Below, piece by piece: positions 7,934 through 16,689 of a DNA stretch of 64,000 bases. A program made the position numbers and the translations under genes. Source of the stretch: UBA1715 sp045615765 (lineage in GTDB: Bacteria > Bacteroidota > Bacteroidia > Bacteroidales > UBA1715); NCBI GenBank assembly GCA_045615765.1, contig JAZLFM010000053.1, forward strand, positions 17,911-81,910, in the 5' to 3' direction. The notes below the pieces were generated by a model. That model was not told the origin of the DNA. It made no database searches and saw only the letters and a program-made list of their open reading frames with translations. Position 1 is the first letter of the stretch, and every line of letters begins with the position of its first letter.

Positions 7934-8976
7934 TTGGATAGAAGAATCAAGGAATGGTCTTTGTTTTGGAAGTGGTTGTAAACCAAAATTGTACGTAGGT
8001 CCTGTACGTTGCTGTTGTTGTATAGCAGATGTTGTGGAATACTTCCTTTTTTGAGACAATTTGCAGCTGTATAAACGCCGAATGCTGGTGCGGTAAACGA
8101 TTCTCCGAATATGTTTTTATACCAACAATATGGTTTTTCAGCAAAGAATGTCTCTGCAAAATCTAAATATATTTTATCGTTTTGGTGGTCGCCATTTAAA
8201 CCAAGCATAACAGCGTCAATAGAAGAGATGTTGGCTTGTGCCATCATGTCTGCAATCGCCTGTTTCATTCTTTCTTTTGATGGTTTGTAAAGCAAATCAA
8301 CTTGTAGTAGTTTACATAGAGATTGTGCTTTCTTCTCGGTACTTACTGTTATTGCGGCAGAACATTCTCCTGCAAATGAGCCATTTGTATCGCTTGCTTT
8401 GAGAATTTCAGGTGAGATTTCGTTCTTCCAATAACCAATTTTTCCGAGCATGTTAAAATAGTCAGGAGTCATTTCATCTTGACCACTAACAAGAGCATTC
8501 TTTATTTTACCTAATTGTATTTGAATAAAAGCATCGGAAAGTGCTGATTCAAAAGATGTTCCACGGTGTGAATAGGTACAATTGTATCCATTACATTTTA
8601 AGAATAATGCAATCTGTGAACTAATTGTATTGTGGGTAGATTGCATAAAGAATGTAGGTTGAAGAAATTCTTCTCCTTCTTTTACCATAGCCGAAAGAAA
8701 TTTTTCGGTGTTTTCGACACAACCTAAACCAGTTCCTGTTATTATAGCGTCAAGTTCTTGAATGTCTGCTTGTTGTAGGGCCGATACTGAAGTCGCAATG
8801 GCTCGTTTTATAAGTTTTCCCATTCTTCTGGAAGCTATAGGCGAGATAAATTGTTTATAATCAGGCTCTATAGAACGATTATATGGAAGGGATGGAACAA
8901 TAGGAGTTTCAAACCAATCTTCGCAGAGAGGATTTTGAATTGAAATTTGTGCAGCGGATTGAATGAAAATCTCCAT
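7927..8976 (-). CDS. Chain-length-factor-like ketosynthase homologue (ApeC-like)
   Basis: This 349-residue protein has a thiolase/ketosynthase fold. The nucleophile-elbow region reads SHRGTSFESA where an active KS has TACSS, so the catalytic Cys is replaced and condensation activity is not expected. This is the pattern of chain-length factors, such as the ApeC partner of ApeO in aryl polyene synthesis. The C-terminal part has lost recognisable His motifs. The start at 8976 (MEIFIQ) follows the KS stop by 1 base, which suggests translational coupling and a KS-CLF heterodimer with the upstream product. Confidence 0.82.
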   Translation of the reverse strand: MEIFIQSAAQISIQNPLCEDWFETPIVPSLPYNRSIEPDYKQFISPIASRRMGKLIKRAIATSVSALQQADIQELDAIITGTGLGCVENTEKFLSAMVKEGEEFLQPTFFMQSTHNTISSQIALFLKCNGYNCTYSHRGTSFESALSDAFIQIQLGKIKNALVSGQDEMTPDYFNMLGKIGYWKNEISPEILKASDTNGSFAGECSAAITVSTEKKAQSLCKLLQVDLLYKPSKERMKQAIADMMAQANISSIDAVMLGLNGDHQNDKIYLDFAETFFAEKPYCWYKNIFGESFTAPAFGVYTAANCLKKGSIPQHLLYNNSNVQDLRTILVYNHFQNKDHSLILLSKC

Positions 8977-8977
8977 A

Positions 8978-10174
8978 TTATTGAATTTTTGAGAATATAC
9001 AAGAAGAGTCGTTGCCACCAAAACCAAAAGAATTGTTCATTATGTGAGACATTTGTTTCTTTTTGGTTTGTGTGTTCGGTTGTATTGTGCTATTTTCTAT
9101 TTTTCCTGCAAAGTTGAGGTTTGCTGGCACAAAATTGTTTTCTAAAGCTAATATTGAAATAACGGATTCTACGCTTCCTGCAGCACTAGTAGTATGTCCG
9201 GTATAAGCTTTTGTTGACGAGAAATCAGGGACGTGTTCTCCAAAAACTCTTGCGATAGCAATACTTTCGGTTTCGTCATTATTGCCTGTCCCTGTGCCAT
9301 GTGCGCTTATGTAGTCAATGTCATTGGGTTGTAAACCTGCTTCTTGTAAAGCACCTTGCATAGCAAGGAAAGGTCCTTGTCCGTTTGGCGATGTTGCAGT
9401 TTGATGGAAAGCATCGCAGAAGTTTGCATAGCCACTTAATTCACATAAAGGGGTAATACCTCTTTGTTTAGCATCATCAGCTTTTTCTAAAACTAGATAT
9501 GCGGCACCTTCTCCTAAATTTAATCCGGCACGATTGTTAGAGAAAGGTTTACATACTTCTCTATCCAAAATCATCAATGTATTAAATCCATTAAGATGGA
9601 ATTTGCTTAAGCATTCCGTACCGCCAACAACAGCTGCATCGACTTTTCCTGCTTTTATAAGATTTGCACCTATAATGAGAGCATTTATTGCCGAAGAGCA
9701 CGCTGTAGATATAGTTGTGGTTATATCAAATAATCCAAAATAATCCGCAATGTCGTCTGTTCCAGAACCACAATCGTGGGTAGCAATGTATTGTGAATGT
9801 GAGTCGTTTTCTAATAAATCTGTATAGAATAGCTCTGTTTTTTCCATACCACCAACGGTAGTTCCATTTATGAATGCTATACGTTTCGGCTTGTTCTCGG
9901 AAAGTTTTGCTTGTTGTATAGCTTCTTGTGCGGCAACTATACCCATTAACGGAGTGCGGGTGATTAGTTGGTCGTTAGGAATGTTGAGCATTTGTTTCAA
10001 CTCAGAATCAGAGAAAGGAACTTCAGAAACAGGAATGTCGTTGTGCATCGTTTGAATATATTTGACAGCACCAACGGCAGATTTTTCTGCTAACAAAGCA
10101 GAAAGAGTTGCTTCTTTTCCTTTTCCTAAACCCGAAATGATGCCCATTCCGGTTACGACCAATTTCTCGTTCAT
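8978..10174 (-). CDS. Beta-ketoacyl-ACP synthase (FabF/ApeO-like)
   Basis: The 398-residue type II ketosynthase has the complete Cys-His-His triad: STACSSAINA near residue 160, SAHGTGTGNN near 292, and YTGHTTSAAGSVES near 330. It catalyses decarboxylative condensation of malonyl-ACP with an acyl primer. It lies directly upstream of the chain-length-factor-like gene and downstream of an acyl carrier protein, so it is the likely elongating KS of the cluster. Confidence 0.92.
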   Translation of the reverse strand: MNEKLVVTGMGIISGLGKGKEATLSALLAEKSAVGAVKYIQTMHNDIPVSEVPFSDSELKQMLNIPNDQLITRTPLMGIVAAQEAIQQAKLSENKPKRIAFINGTTVGGMEKTELFYTDLLENDSHSQYIATHDCGSGTDDIADYFGLFDITTTISTACSSAINALIIGANLIKAGKVDAAVVGGTECLSKFHLNGFNTLMILDREVCKPFSNNRAGLNLGEGAAYLVLEKADDAKQRGITPLCELSGYANFCDAFHQTATSPNGQGPFLAMQGALQEAGLQPNDIDYISAHGTGTGNNDETESIAIARVFGEHVPDFSSTKAYTGHTTSAAGSVESVISILALENNFVPANLNFAGKIENSTIQPNTQTKKKQMSHIMNNSFGFGGNDSSCIFSKIQ

Positions 10175-10179
10175 TCTGT

Positions 10180-10437
10180 TTATTTCGTTCTGTTGTTAGA
10201 AATAAATTCAGCCATTACACGAATAGACTTGAAGATTTCTTTTCCTTTTTCAGAATTGTCAACCTTGATGCCATAGTTCTTTTGCATTAGCATCATCAAT
10301 TCTAAAGCGTCGATAGAGTCCAAACCAAGACCTTCGCCGAATAAAGGAGCATCAGCGTCGATGTCTTCAGGAGTGATTTCTTCTAAGTTTAAAACTTCGA
10401 TAATTTCTTTCTTTAATTCTAAAATTAATTCTTCCAT
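10180..10437 (-). CDS. Acyl carrier protein
   Basis: This 85-residue four-helix carrier protein has the phosphopantetheine attachment Ser in GLGLDSIDALELMM (residues 36-49). It is acidic, as usual, and has a dedicated position between the KS and the KS-like small protein. It would tether the growing polyene chain. It is one of two carriers in the cluster; the other is at 15080-15322. Confidence 0.93.
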   Translation of the reverse strand: MEELILELKKEIIEVLNLEEITPEDIDADAPLFGEGLGLDSIDALELMMLMQKNYGIKVDNSEKGKEIFKSIRVMAEFISNNRTK

Positions 10438-10438
10438 A

Positions 10439-11050
10439 TTATAAGTTGTATAATGTATGTAAAATTTCTGCGTTTAATTCTTTGCAGTTCATTGTATTAC
10501 GCGTTATATACAAAAATAAAACATCACAAATCTCATTGTAATATTCAACCCAACCGCATATACACGCTTGTATTCTTTGATCTAAAAACGCACTTTCGGC
10601 AAAGGAACAAAATTTTTGTGGATTAAATTGTTCCATAACGTAAAAAGCGCTTTCTCCCATTGTTTTATTTCTAATTGAAATTTCACCAGTTACAATATTT
10701 GCTAACGTGTACACAAAAACGGCAGGACTAGGGAAATAGTCGTCGTTGTTTTGTATCGTTTTCTGGTATGTTGTGTCGTCGTCGAGGGAAGAACTTCGGT
10801 TGCAACATACGACGGCAACATCTTCTTTTAGATTTGTTTTGTCGAAATTAAGAGGTTGTAGGGCGACTTCCGATCCTAAAAAACCACATTTCGCCAAGTT
10901 ATCCATTTTAAAGAATTTAGGATAAGAGATTTTTGCGGCGTGATAAATGTCGGTTAGCCACGATTGTTCACGAGGAATTTCTATTGTATTGTCATTTACA
11001 ATAACCCTGTCGTTCGTAATTCTACAATATGACTCTATTCCTAATTTCAT
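10439..11050 (-). CDS. Small ketosynthase-like protein of unknown role
   Basis: The protein has 203 residues. Segments such as SYPKFFKMDNLAKCGFLGSE, VVCCNRSSSLDDD and SPAVFVYTLANIVTGEISI recall half of a KS/thiolase fold, but the usual TACSS and HGTGT motifs are missing. Proteins of this length occur next to KS genes in Bacteroidota flexirubin or aryl polyene clusters. It may be a degenerate condensing-enzyme subunit or a chain-length or regulatory partner. It overlaps the upstream KS stop (TAATG) and precedes the ACP by 1 base. Confidence 0.6.
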   Translation of the reverse strand: MKLGIESYCRITNDRVIVNDNTIEIPREQSWLTDIYHAAKISYPKFFKMDNLAKCGFLGSEVALQPLNFDKTNLKEDVAVVCCNRSSSLDDDTTYQKTIQNNDDYFPSPAVFVYTLANIVTGEISIRNKTMGESAFYVMEQFNPQKFCSFAESAFLDQRIQACICGWVEYYNEICDVLFLYITRNTMNCKELNAEILHTLYNL

Positions 11051-12189
11051 TATCTTGTCTTTTTGAAAAGTAAAGCAGCGTTGCTACCACCAAATCCAGA
11101 AAGAATTTTCATAAAATATTCTTCTGTGCAAGTTTGATTTTCCATAAGAGAGTTAACAGGAGCAACCGTTCCTCTTTCTTGTAGATTGTTGGTTTTCAAT
11201 GCTGTATTGTCAAGTATAGCTAAGGAAGAAATAATTGATTCTAATACCCCAGCGGCACCAAGTGTATGACCGAAATATGCTTTTAAACTATTTATAGGTC
11301 TATCTTGAAGACCTGCACTTGTAAGTGCCAATGATTCCATATCGTCGTTATATGCTGTTGCAGTTCCATGAGCGTTTACGAATGCAATTTGTTCTGGTTT
11401 AACAGTTTGTAGGGCTTTTTGTATTGCAAGATATAATCCAGCGCCAGTTCGTGACGGACCGGAAATATGATTCGCATCGTTTGCCATTGCTCCATTTACA
11501 AGTTCAATGCTGTTTGCTAGTAGTGGAGATATTGTTTTCCCATATATGATTGTTGCAGCGGCTTCTCCTAAATTTAGTCCAACACGATTTTTGTCGTATG
11601 GTTTACATAATTCTGGAGCAAGTGCTTTAAATGATTGGAATCCCGAAACAATGAATTTTGAAAGCATATCGGCTCCTACAACAATTACATTTTGAATATC
11701 GTTCGATTGTAATAATCGTAGTGCTGTGATTTGTGCGGCTGCTCCAGATATGCACGCATTGGAAATTATAATAGGTTCATTTTTGTTTCCAAAAAAATCA
11801 GCAATAAGTTGTGCGGATTTCCATAAATGAACACGATCGGGTTCAAAACCATCAATATTTTCCAATAAATGAACATTTCCTTTTGTTGTAGATACAACAA
11901 ATTGAACCGAAGAGTCGTTTGCTTGTATAGATGTGTTTTGTAATGCGTGGTGAACGCTTACAATTGCCATCTTTTCGAATTTTGTATAGCGTTTGTTTAC
12001 CTGATTTATTGTCGAAAATTCTTTGTCCAGTAAATCATTATCTATGATGGAACCCATAAATGTATCAGGAAGTCCAAATTCATTTTCGTGAATTTGAATC
12101 TTAGTTTTTCCTGATTTTACAGCAAGATAATTTTCTTCTGAAGAAAAACCTAAAGGTGAAATTATATTATGTCCTACTTGATAAATCAT
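11050..12189 (-). CDS. Second beta-ketoacyl-ACP synthase (ApeR-like)
   Basis: The 379-residue ketosynthase has a complete active site: SNACISGAAAQ near residue 148, VNAHGTATAYNDD near 279, and YFGHTLGAAGVLES near 317. It is a distinct paralogue of the KS at 8978-10174 and may act in initiation or on a different chain length, as ApeR does in characterised clusters. The ATG at 12189 overlaps the thioesterase stop (ATGA); the frame extends upstream to 12225 but inside that gene. Confidence 0.88.
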   Translation of the reverse strand: MIYQVGHNIISPLGFSSEENYLAVKSGKTKIQIHENEFGLPDTFMGSIIDNDLLDKEFSTINQVNKRYTKFEKMAIVSVHHALQNTSIQANDSSVQFVVSTTKGNVHLLENIDGFEPDRVHLWKSAQLIADFFGNKNEPIIISNACISGAAAQITALRLLQSNDIQNVIVVGADMLSKFIVSGFQSFKALAPELCKPYDKNRVGLNLGEAAATIIYGKTISPLLANSIELVNGAMANDANHISGPSRTGAGLYLAIQKALQTVKPEQIAFVNAHGTATAYNDDMESLALTSAGLQDRPINSLKAYFGHTLGAAGVLESIISSLAILDNTALKTNNLQERGTVAPVNSLMENQTCTEEYFMKILSGFGGSNAALLFKKTR

Positions 12190-12626
12190 TCTTCGTATGT
12201 TGGAAGTCCGTTCATTTTTTTCCATTCGTTAATGAATGGAGGTGTTGTCCATAATAAGTTGTAGTCGGTATCAAGAAATACTTGTACAGTTCGTCCTGTA
12301 GCGCAAAGTTCATTTGTTTTGCGATCGTATATTTCGTAGTCGAAGATAAGTTTTGCCGCATTGGTGTTTTTGAATTTTATTACAATTCGAGCTTGATCTT
12401 CGTATTTTAGAGGACGTTTATAGTTGAATGTGAGTTCCACGATTGGTGCGTAGAAACCAAAATCATACATACGCATATATTCCAATTTGTATTTTCTACC
12501 AAATTCTTCTCGTGCGTCTTCGAAGTATAAAGCATAGTTCCCGTGCCAAACAATACGCATAGAATCGACTTCGCTAAAACGAATGTCAAAGTTTTTTTCT
12601 GCTTGAAGGACTATTTCTTCGCTCAT
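12186..12626 (-). CDS. Acyl-ACP/CoA thioesterase (4HBT hotdog)
   Basis: The 146-residue hotdog thioesterase has the 4HBT signature around residues 15-40: FSEVDSMRIVWHGNYALYFE, with Asp in the DSMR position and the conserved HGNY. It probably releases acyl chains or proofreads stalled ACPs in the cluster. It is translationally coupled to the downstream KS and follows a second hotdog protein by 1 base. Confidence 0.88.
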   Translation of the reverse strand: MSEEIVLQAEKNFDIRFSEVDSMRIVWHGNYALYFEDAREEFGRKYKLEYMRMYDFGFYAPIVELTFNYKRPLKYEDQARIVIKFKNTNAAKLIFDYEIYDRKTNELCATGRTVQVFLDTDYNLLWTTPPFINEWKKMNGLPTYEE

Positions 12627-12627
12627 G

Positions 12628-13062
12628 TTACTTGCTTTCTTGATCAGTTAATGCGACTTTTACTTCACCTTCGGCAATGATTGTGTTATTGCATACAACT
12701 TTTGCATTGAGGATGGTCATATTCATAAATCCACCTAAAGTTTCTTCAACAGTTGTTGTAAGTTCGTCTCCAACAGAAGGATAGGAGTGAATTGTAATGT
12801 TTTTTAGTGATGCAACAACGCCGATTTTTACACTTTGTGACTCAAGAACTTTGTTGATGTATCCAATTCTTGCCGCACAAGTTTGTGCCATATTTTCGAG
12901 TATTCCGCCAGCGGAGAGAGTTCCATCATTGGAGAGTAGAACATTTTCTTTTGTAATACAAAATGTTGTTGTTGCAACCTTTCCTTCGAAAGAAACCAAT
13001 TTGTCCACCATAATAAATGGAGGACGTTGCGGAAGAAGTTCTGAAATCGGAATGTCAATCAT
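12628..13062 (-). CDS. ApeP/FabZ-like hotdog dehydratase subunit
   Basis: This 144-residue hotdog protein begins LLPQRPPFIMVDKLVSFEG, as in FabA/FabZ-type dehydratases, and retains the helix ILENMAQTCAARIG with a Glu at the catalytic position. The HFPG loop of active FabZ is replaced by NVLLSNDGTLSAGG, so the His is not visible. This matches a structural or half-site partner in an ApeI:ApeP-type heterodimer with 6576-6935. That assignment is inference from family knowledge. Confidence 0.75.
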   Translation of the reverse strand: MIDIPISELLPQRPPFIMVDKLVSFEGKVATTTFCITKENVLLSNDGTLSAGGILENMAQTCAARIGYINKVLESQSVKIGVVASLKNITIHSYPSVGDELTTTVEETLGGFMNMTILNAKVVCNNTIIAEGEVKVALTDQESK

Positions 13063-13063
13063 A

Positions 13064-14149
13064 TTATTTCAATTTGCAAACTAAAATACTATGACCTAGT
13101 CCTAGTCCGTCGTGTATTGTTTCTACTTGTAAACCAGCATCTTCAACACAACGAATCATATCTTGTGAATAGTACATTTTTGAATTTCCGTTCGCTAAAG
13201 CAGTGAAATAGATGCTGATTTGTGCCAAGCAGTATGAAGCGGTTTCAAATTTTTGTCTATCCCATAAGGTTTCCATTATGTATAGTCGAGTATCCTTATT
13301 CATAGACTTTGCCGCACGGCTCAGAATACTTGTAACTTCTTCTTCGGAGAAGCAATCAAGGAATTGGCTCATCCAAATTGCATCGAAGTTGGTTGGGAAA
13401 GGAACATTCTTGTCAAGCAAGTTAGCACCGTGTCCTAAAATTCTATCTGCTCCTTCAATACCTTTGGTTTGGTTGCGCATCATTTCCAATTGTTGAGGCA
13501 AGTCCATGATAGTTACTTGCACATCTTTGTCGAATCCTACGCATTGTAGCGCCCAGCGACCTGTATTGCCACCTACATCAAGTAATGTTTTTGGCTTATT
13601 TGAAAATACTATTTCTAGCGCTTGCTTGAAAGAATTATCTGAATAAAAATGATCGAATCCGAACCAACTTTTTTGTACTTGTGCAGGCAATTGCGAAAGA
13701 CCTTCGTAAATAGTAGGCCAAGTACCGAAAACTTTAAGACCTTCAGGCTTGCCGTTTAGAAGAGCTTCTTCTAAATTGAATAATCCCAAGTAGTTAACGT
13801 CGTGGTTGAAATCCATATTTACACGAGCCATGTCGTCGTGGATTAAGAACCATCCGGCTTTTGCAAGATAGAATTTCTTGTCTTTCAATAAAATTGTACC
13901 TATAGTGAGAGATGATTCTAATAAACATTGGGCAGCATAGCGAGAAAGCTTTGCTTTTTCTGCGATTTCTTCAAGAGAAAGTCCGTCTTTCGCGTTATTA
14001 AGCATTTCGAAAATGCCGAATTTTACCATAAGTCGAGAGACTTGGAACACGATAGGACCAAATGCGATTTCTTGCGCTAGTCGTTGTGCTTGTGCCGCAT
14101 TAAATCTCTCTTTTGAATACATTTCTTTTTGAGGTGACTGTAATTCCAT
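13064..14149 (-). CDS. SAM-dependent O-methyltransferase
   Basis: The 361-residue class I methyltransferase has an N-terminal winged-helix dimerisation domain (about residues 20-110, including LSLEEIAEKAKLSRYAAQ) and a Rossmann domain with the SAM motif LLDVGGNTGRWALQ near residue 190, followed by the acidic strand end MDLPQQLEMM. The lineage is plant-type or polyketide O-methyltransferases. In the cluster it could methylate the aryl head group. The true ATG is at 14149; an in-frame TTG lies at 14158. Confidence 0.85.
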   Translation of the reverse strand: MELQSPQKEMYSKERFNAAQAQRLAQEIAFGPIVFQVSRLMVKFGIFEMLNNAKDGLSLEEIAEKAKLSRYAAQCLLESSLTIGTILLKDKKFYLAKAGWFLIHDDMARVNMDFNHDVNYLGLFNLEEALLNGKPEGLKVFGTWPTIYEGLSQLPAQVQKSWFGFDHFYSDNSFKQALEIVFSNKPKTLLDVGGNTGRWALQCVGFDKDVQVTIMDLPQQLEMMRNQTKGIEGADRILGHGANLLDKNVPFPTNFDAIWMSQFLDCFSEEEVTSILSRAAKSMNKDTRLYIMETLWDRQKFETASYCLAQISIYFTALANGNSKMYYSQDMIRCVEDAGLQVETIHDGLGLGHSILVCKLK

Positions 14150-14176
14150 TTCAATCAATTTTTACAAAGGTACAAA

Positions 14177-15079
14177 TTATGAAAGTTCTTCCCAAAAGTC
14201 ATAGTAGTTAAACCATTGTTCTGGATATTTTTTTAGGAGGTCTTCCAAAGAGGCAACAAATTGTTTGCCCATATATTCTGCTTTTTTTATTGAAGAATAT
14301 TCTTCTGTTGGATATTCTAGTTTGTGTACGTATCCCTGATACGATAAACCTTTATCCTTCATTATGAACACGACATATATGGGTGCTTCAAGTTGAGCAG
14401 CGATTCGAAAGGCGCCAATGGGAAATTTAGCAGGTTTTCCTAAAAAATCTGCTAAGAAATATTTTGGACTGCCAAACAACCTGTCTCCGTGGATTATTAC
14501 CATATCTCCAGTTTCTATTGCATTTTTTATGGCAAATAGGTGTGACATATCGTTTGTTACGGAGATATGGTTCATATTAAATTTTGATAGTGTTTTCTCT
14601 CTGCGTTCTAGAATTGCCTGTGATTCTCCGTTGTAGATTAAACTATAGAATTGTTTCTTGTCTTGATGAAGACAATGTGCGGCAAGTTCAAAATTACCAA
14701 CGTGTGCGCTTATTACAAAGGCGCCTTCAGGTTTACAAGTCGCTTCGGTGAATGTATCGATGTTTTCAACAGTGATACTGAATTGTTTGGCGTTTCCTGC
14801 AAGGAGTGCAAATTTGTCTAAAACGACTTTCCCGAATGTAATATAGTTCTTGTATGTTGCTTTAAATGCCTGCCATTTACTTAACCCTATATGTTTTTGA
14901 AAAAATGCCATTACACTGTTGTATCCTTTTCGTCCAAATAGAAGATAAAAAGGGATGACAATGTACAAAACAGGGTAGAGGACAGAAACTTTTATTTTGC
15001 CCAGAACGGTAAATAAAAACCATTGTCCGAAGGAACCGCCACCGGTTTTACCTTTCCATTGACGGTTTGGAGAATCCAT
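14177..15079 (-). CDS. LpxL/HtrB-like acyltransferase
   Basis: The 300-residue protein belongs to the lysophospholipid/Kdo2-lipid A acyltransferase family. It has an N-terminal membrane-associated hydrophobic segment (about residues 22-50) and the HX4(D/E) motif SAHVGNFELAAHCL near residue 125. A second conserved block, VIIHGDRLFG, follows. In aryl polyene clusters such enzymes attach the polyene to a lipid anchor, so acyl-ACP-dependent transfer to a glycolipid is likely. The gene lies after the first ACP of the operon, with no spacing. Confidence 0.83.
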   Translation of the reverse strand: MDSPNRQWKGKTGGGSFGQWFLFTVLGKIKVSVLYPVLYIVIPFYLLFGRKGYNSVMAFFQKHIGLSKWQAFKATYKNYITFGKVVLDKFALLAGNAKQFSITVENIDTFTEATCKPEGAFVISAHVGNFELAAHCLHQDKKQFYSLIYNGESQAILERREKTLSKFNMNHISVTNDMSHLFAIKNAIETGDMVIIHGDRLFGSPKYFLADFLGKPAKFPIGAFRIAAQLEAPIYVVFIMKDKGLSYQGYVHKLEYPTEEYSSIKKAEYMGKQFVASLEDLLKKYPEQWFNYYDFWEELS

Positions 15080-15322
15080 TTATTGAAGTTTGCTTTCTAC
15101 GTAATCGTAGAATTGTGACAGCGTTTGAATGTTTTTCATTTCTTCTGGCTTAATTTTGAAGCCGAAATTACTTTCAATTAATGCAACAATATCGATAAAA
15201 TCAAGACTTTCTATGCCAAGATCTTTTTTTAGAAGTGCATTGTCATTAATTTTTTCTTGATCAATTTCGATTTCGTCTACCAAAATAGTATTGATTGTTG
15301 TAATTATTTCTTCGCGTGTCAT
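15080..15322 (-). CDS. Acyl carrier protein, first gene of the cluster
   Basis: This 80-residue ACP has the phosphopantetheine Ser in LGIESLDFIDIVALIE (about residue 36). It is distinct in sequence from the ACP at 10180-10437. As the first gene of the 14-gene minus-strand operon it sits just downstream of a good -7 promoter element. Confidence 0.92.
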   Translation of the reverse strand: MTREEIITTINTILVDEIEIDQEKINDNALLKKDLGIESLDFIDIVALIESNFGFKIKPEEMKNIQTLSQFYDYVESKLQ

Positions 15323-15339
15323 TGTTTGTTATTTTGTTG

Positions 15340-15347
15340 CAAAGATA
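15340..15347 (-). promoter_or_regulatory. Probable -7 element for the aryl-polyene-like operon
   Basis: On the minus strand TATCTTTG matches TAnnTTTG, 17 bases upstream of the first ACP start. A TTAG about 22 bases further upstream is a poor -33 candidate. The surrounding 15348-15430 is AT-rich and otherwise empty. Confidence 0.5.
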
Positions 15348-15430
15348 AATAAGAATATTGATATATTCACTAACCTTTTATTGCTAAAGACAAATAACTA
15401 ATTACTAAACAATCATAAAAACTTACTAAG

Positions 15431-16687
15431 TTATGTTTTTTGTTTCTTTTTCTTGGCAGCAGGAAATAATACATTGTTGAGAATAAGTCTGTATCCTGGT
15501 GAATTTTTATGATTGTCGAGATTGGTAGGTTGGTCTCCTACATAATGTCGGTAATCTTCTGGATCGTGACCGCCATAGAATGTCCACGTTCCTTTTCCAA
15601 ATGTGCCGTGGATATATTTTGCTTCGTTTGCAGATTTTAGTTCACCCATTATGGTTGTAGTAGGTTTGATTAAGCTCTTGTTAAAGGCTGTGGTTTGTCC
15701 CATAAATCCTTTTATTGTCATTGTATGATTTTGACAAAGCATAGTTGGAACTTGGTCCCATTTTGCAGAAAATTCAAAAAGTGTAAAGAAATCGGCATTT
15801 TCGTTTACTTTGCGTGTGTCGGTTACATCAATGTCGGAATATTCATACTCTAACGGATTTCTTCGTAATGTGAAGTTTTGGAACGCAAGACATTTATTGT
15901 AGTCGAGTTTTTCTTGTGCTTGTGGGTCAGCTGGGTCTCCGTCGTACATATATTCGCAAATATCTACTTCGTCGGCCGAAAGGGCAATGTCGAAAGAATC
16001 TGTTCCTGAGCACATTGCAAATAGAAAGCCACCGTTTTCTACATAAGTTTTAATAGTTTTTGCTACATACAATTTCAAGTCCGATACTTTTGAAAATCCA
16101 TACGAACGAGCTTCAGCTTCAGCATTTCGTTGTTGATCTCTATACCATTGCGCATTTTTGTAGCTAGCATAGAATTTACCGTATTGTCCAGTAAAGTCTT
16201 CGTGATGCATGTGAAGCCAATCATATTTGTTTAAGTCTCCATTAACAATTTCTCCGTCGTATATTACGGTGTATGGAATTTCAGCGTAGGTGAGTGCAAG
16301 TGTAACCGCATCGTCCCACGGTAGTTTGTCTTTAGGAGAATAAACCGCCATTTTCGGTGCTTTTTCCAATTTCACGACATCCATATTCACATCGTCGGAA
16401 GCCACTTCGGCAAGAATTGACGAAACTTTTACATCTGCTATAATCTCGTACGAGACACCACGAATATCGCATTCGCTTTTTATATCCGGACTATATTCTA
16501 TTAGAAAACTTCCGCCGCGATAATTCAAAAGCCAATCAACAGTAATGTTGTTTTGTAAAACCCAGTAAGCTATTCCGTATGCTTTTAGATGGTTTTTTTG
16601 TACGCCATCCATAGGAATAAGAAAACCAAATCCGAAGGATAACTGACAAAGAGCGAGAAAAAAATATGTGAGTATTATTTTTTTCAT
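15431..16687 (-). CDS. Secreted Bacteroidota protein often labelled asparagine synthetase B
   Basis: The 418-residue protein has a Sec signal peptide (KKIILTYFFLALCQLSFGF). It contains no ATP-pyrophosphatase PP-motif and no N-terminal Cys glutaminase, so it cannot be a real asparagine synthetase despite the name usually attached to this Bacteroidota family. Conserved-looking segments include DWLHMHHEDFTGQYGKFY, FLFAMCSGTDSFDIA and TWTFYGGHDPEDY, suggestive of a glutamine-amidotransferase-like or ThuA-like flavodoxin fold. The C-terminus is lysine-rich. Function is unknown. It follows dnaB by 2 bases. Confidence 0.7.
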   Translation of the reverse strand: MKKIILTYFFLALCQLSFGFGFLIPMDGVQKNHLKAYGIAYWVLQNNITVDWLLNYRGGSFLIEYSPDIKSECDIRGVSYEIIADVKVSSILAEVASDDVNMDVVKLEKAPKMAVYSPKDKLPWDDAVTLALTYAEIPYTVIYDGEIVNGDLNKYDWLHMHHEDFTGQYGKFYASYKNAQWYRDQQRNAEAEARSYGFSKVSDLKLYVAKTIKTYVENGGFLFAMCSGTDSFDIALSADEVDICEYMYDGDPADPQAQEKLDYNKCLAFQNFTLRRNPLEYEYSDIDVTDTRKVNENADFFTLFEFSAKWDQVPTMLCQNHTMTIKGFMGQTTAFNKSLIKPTTTIMGELKSANEAKYIHGTFGKGTWTFYGGHDPEDYRHYVGDQPTNLDNHKNSPGYRLILNNVLFPAAKKKKQKT

Positions 16688-16689
16688 GT

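Noticed and set aside
15431..16687. Asparagine synthetase B as a functional name
   Set aside because: The protein has a signal peptide and lacks the N-terminal Cys glutaminase and the ATP-pyrophosphatase motif, so the usual label is misleading.
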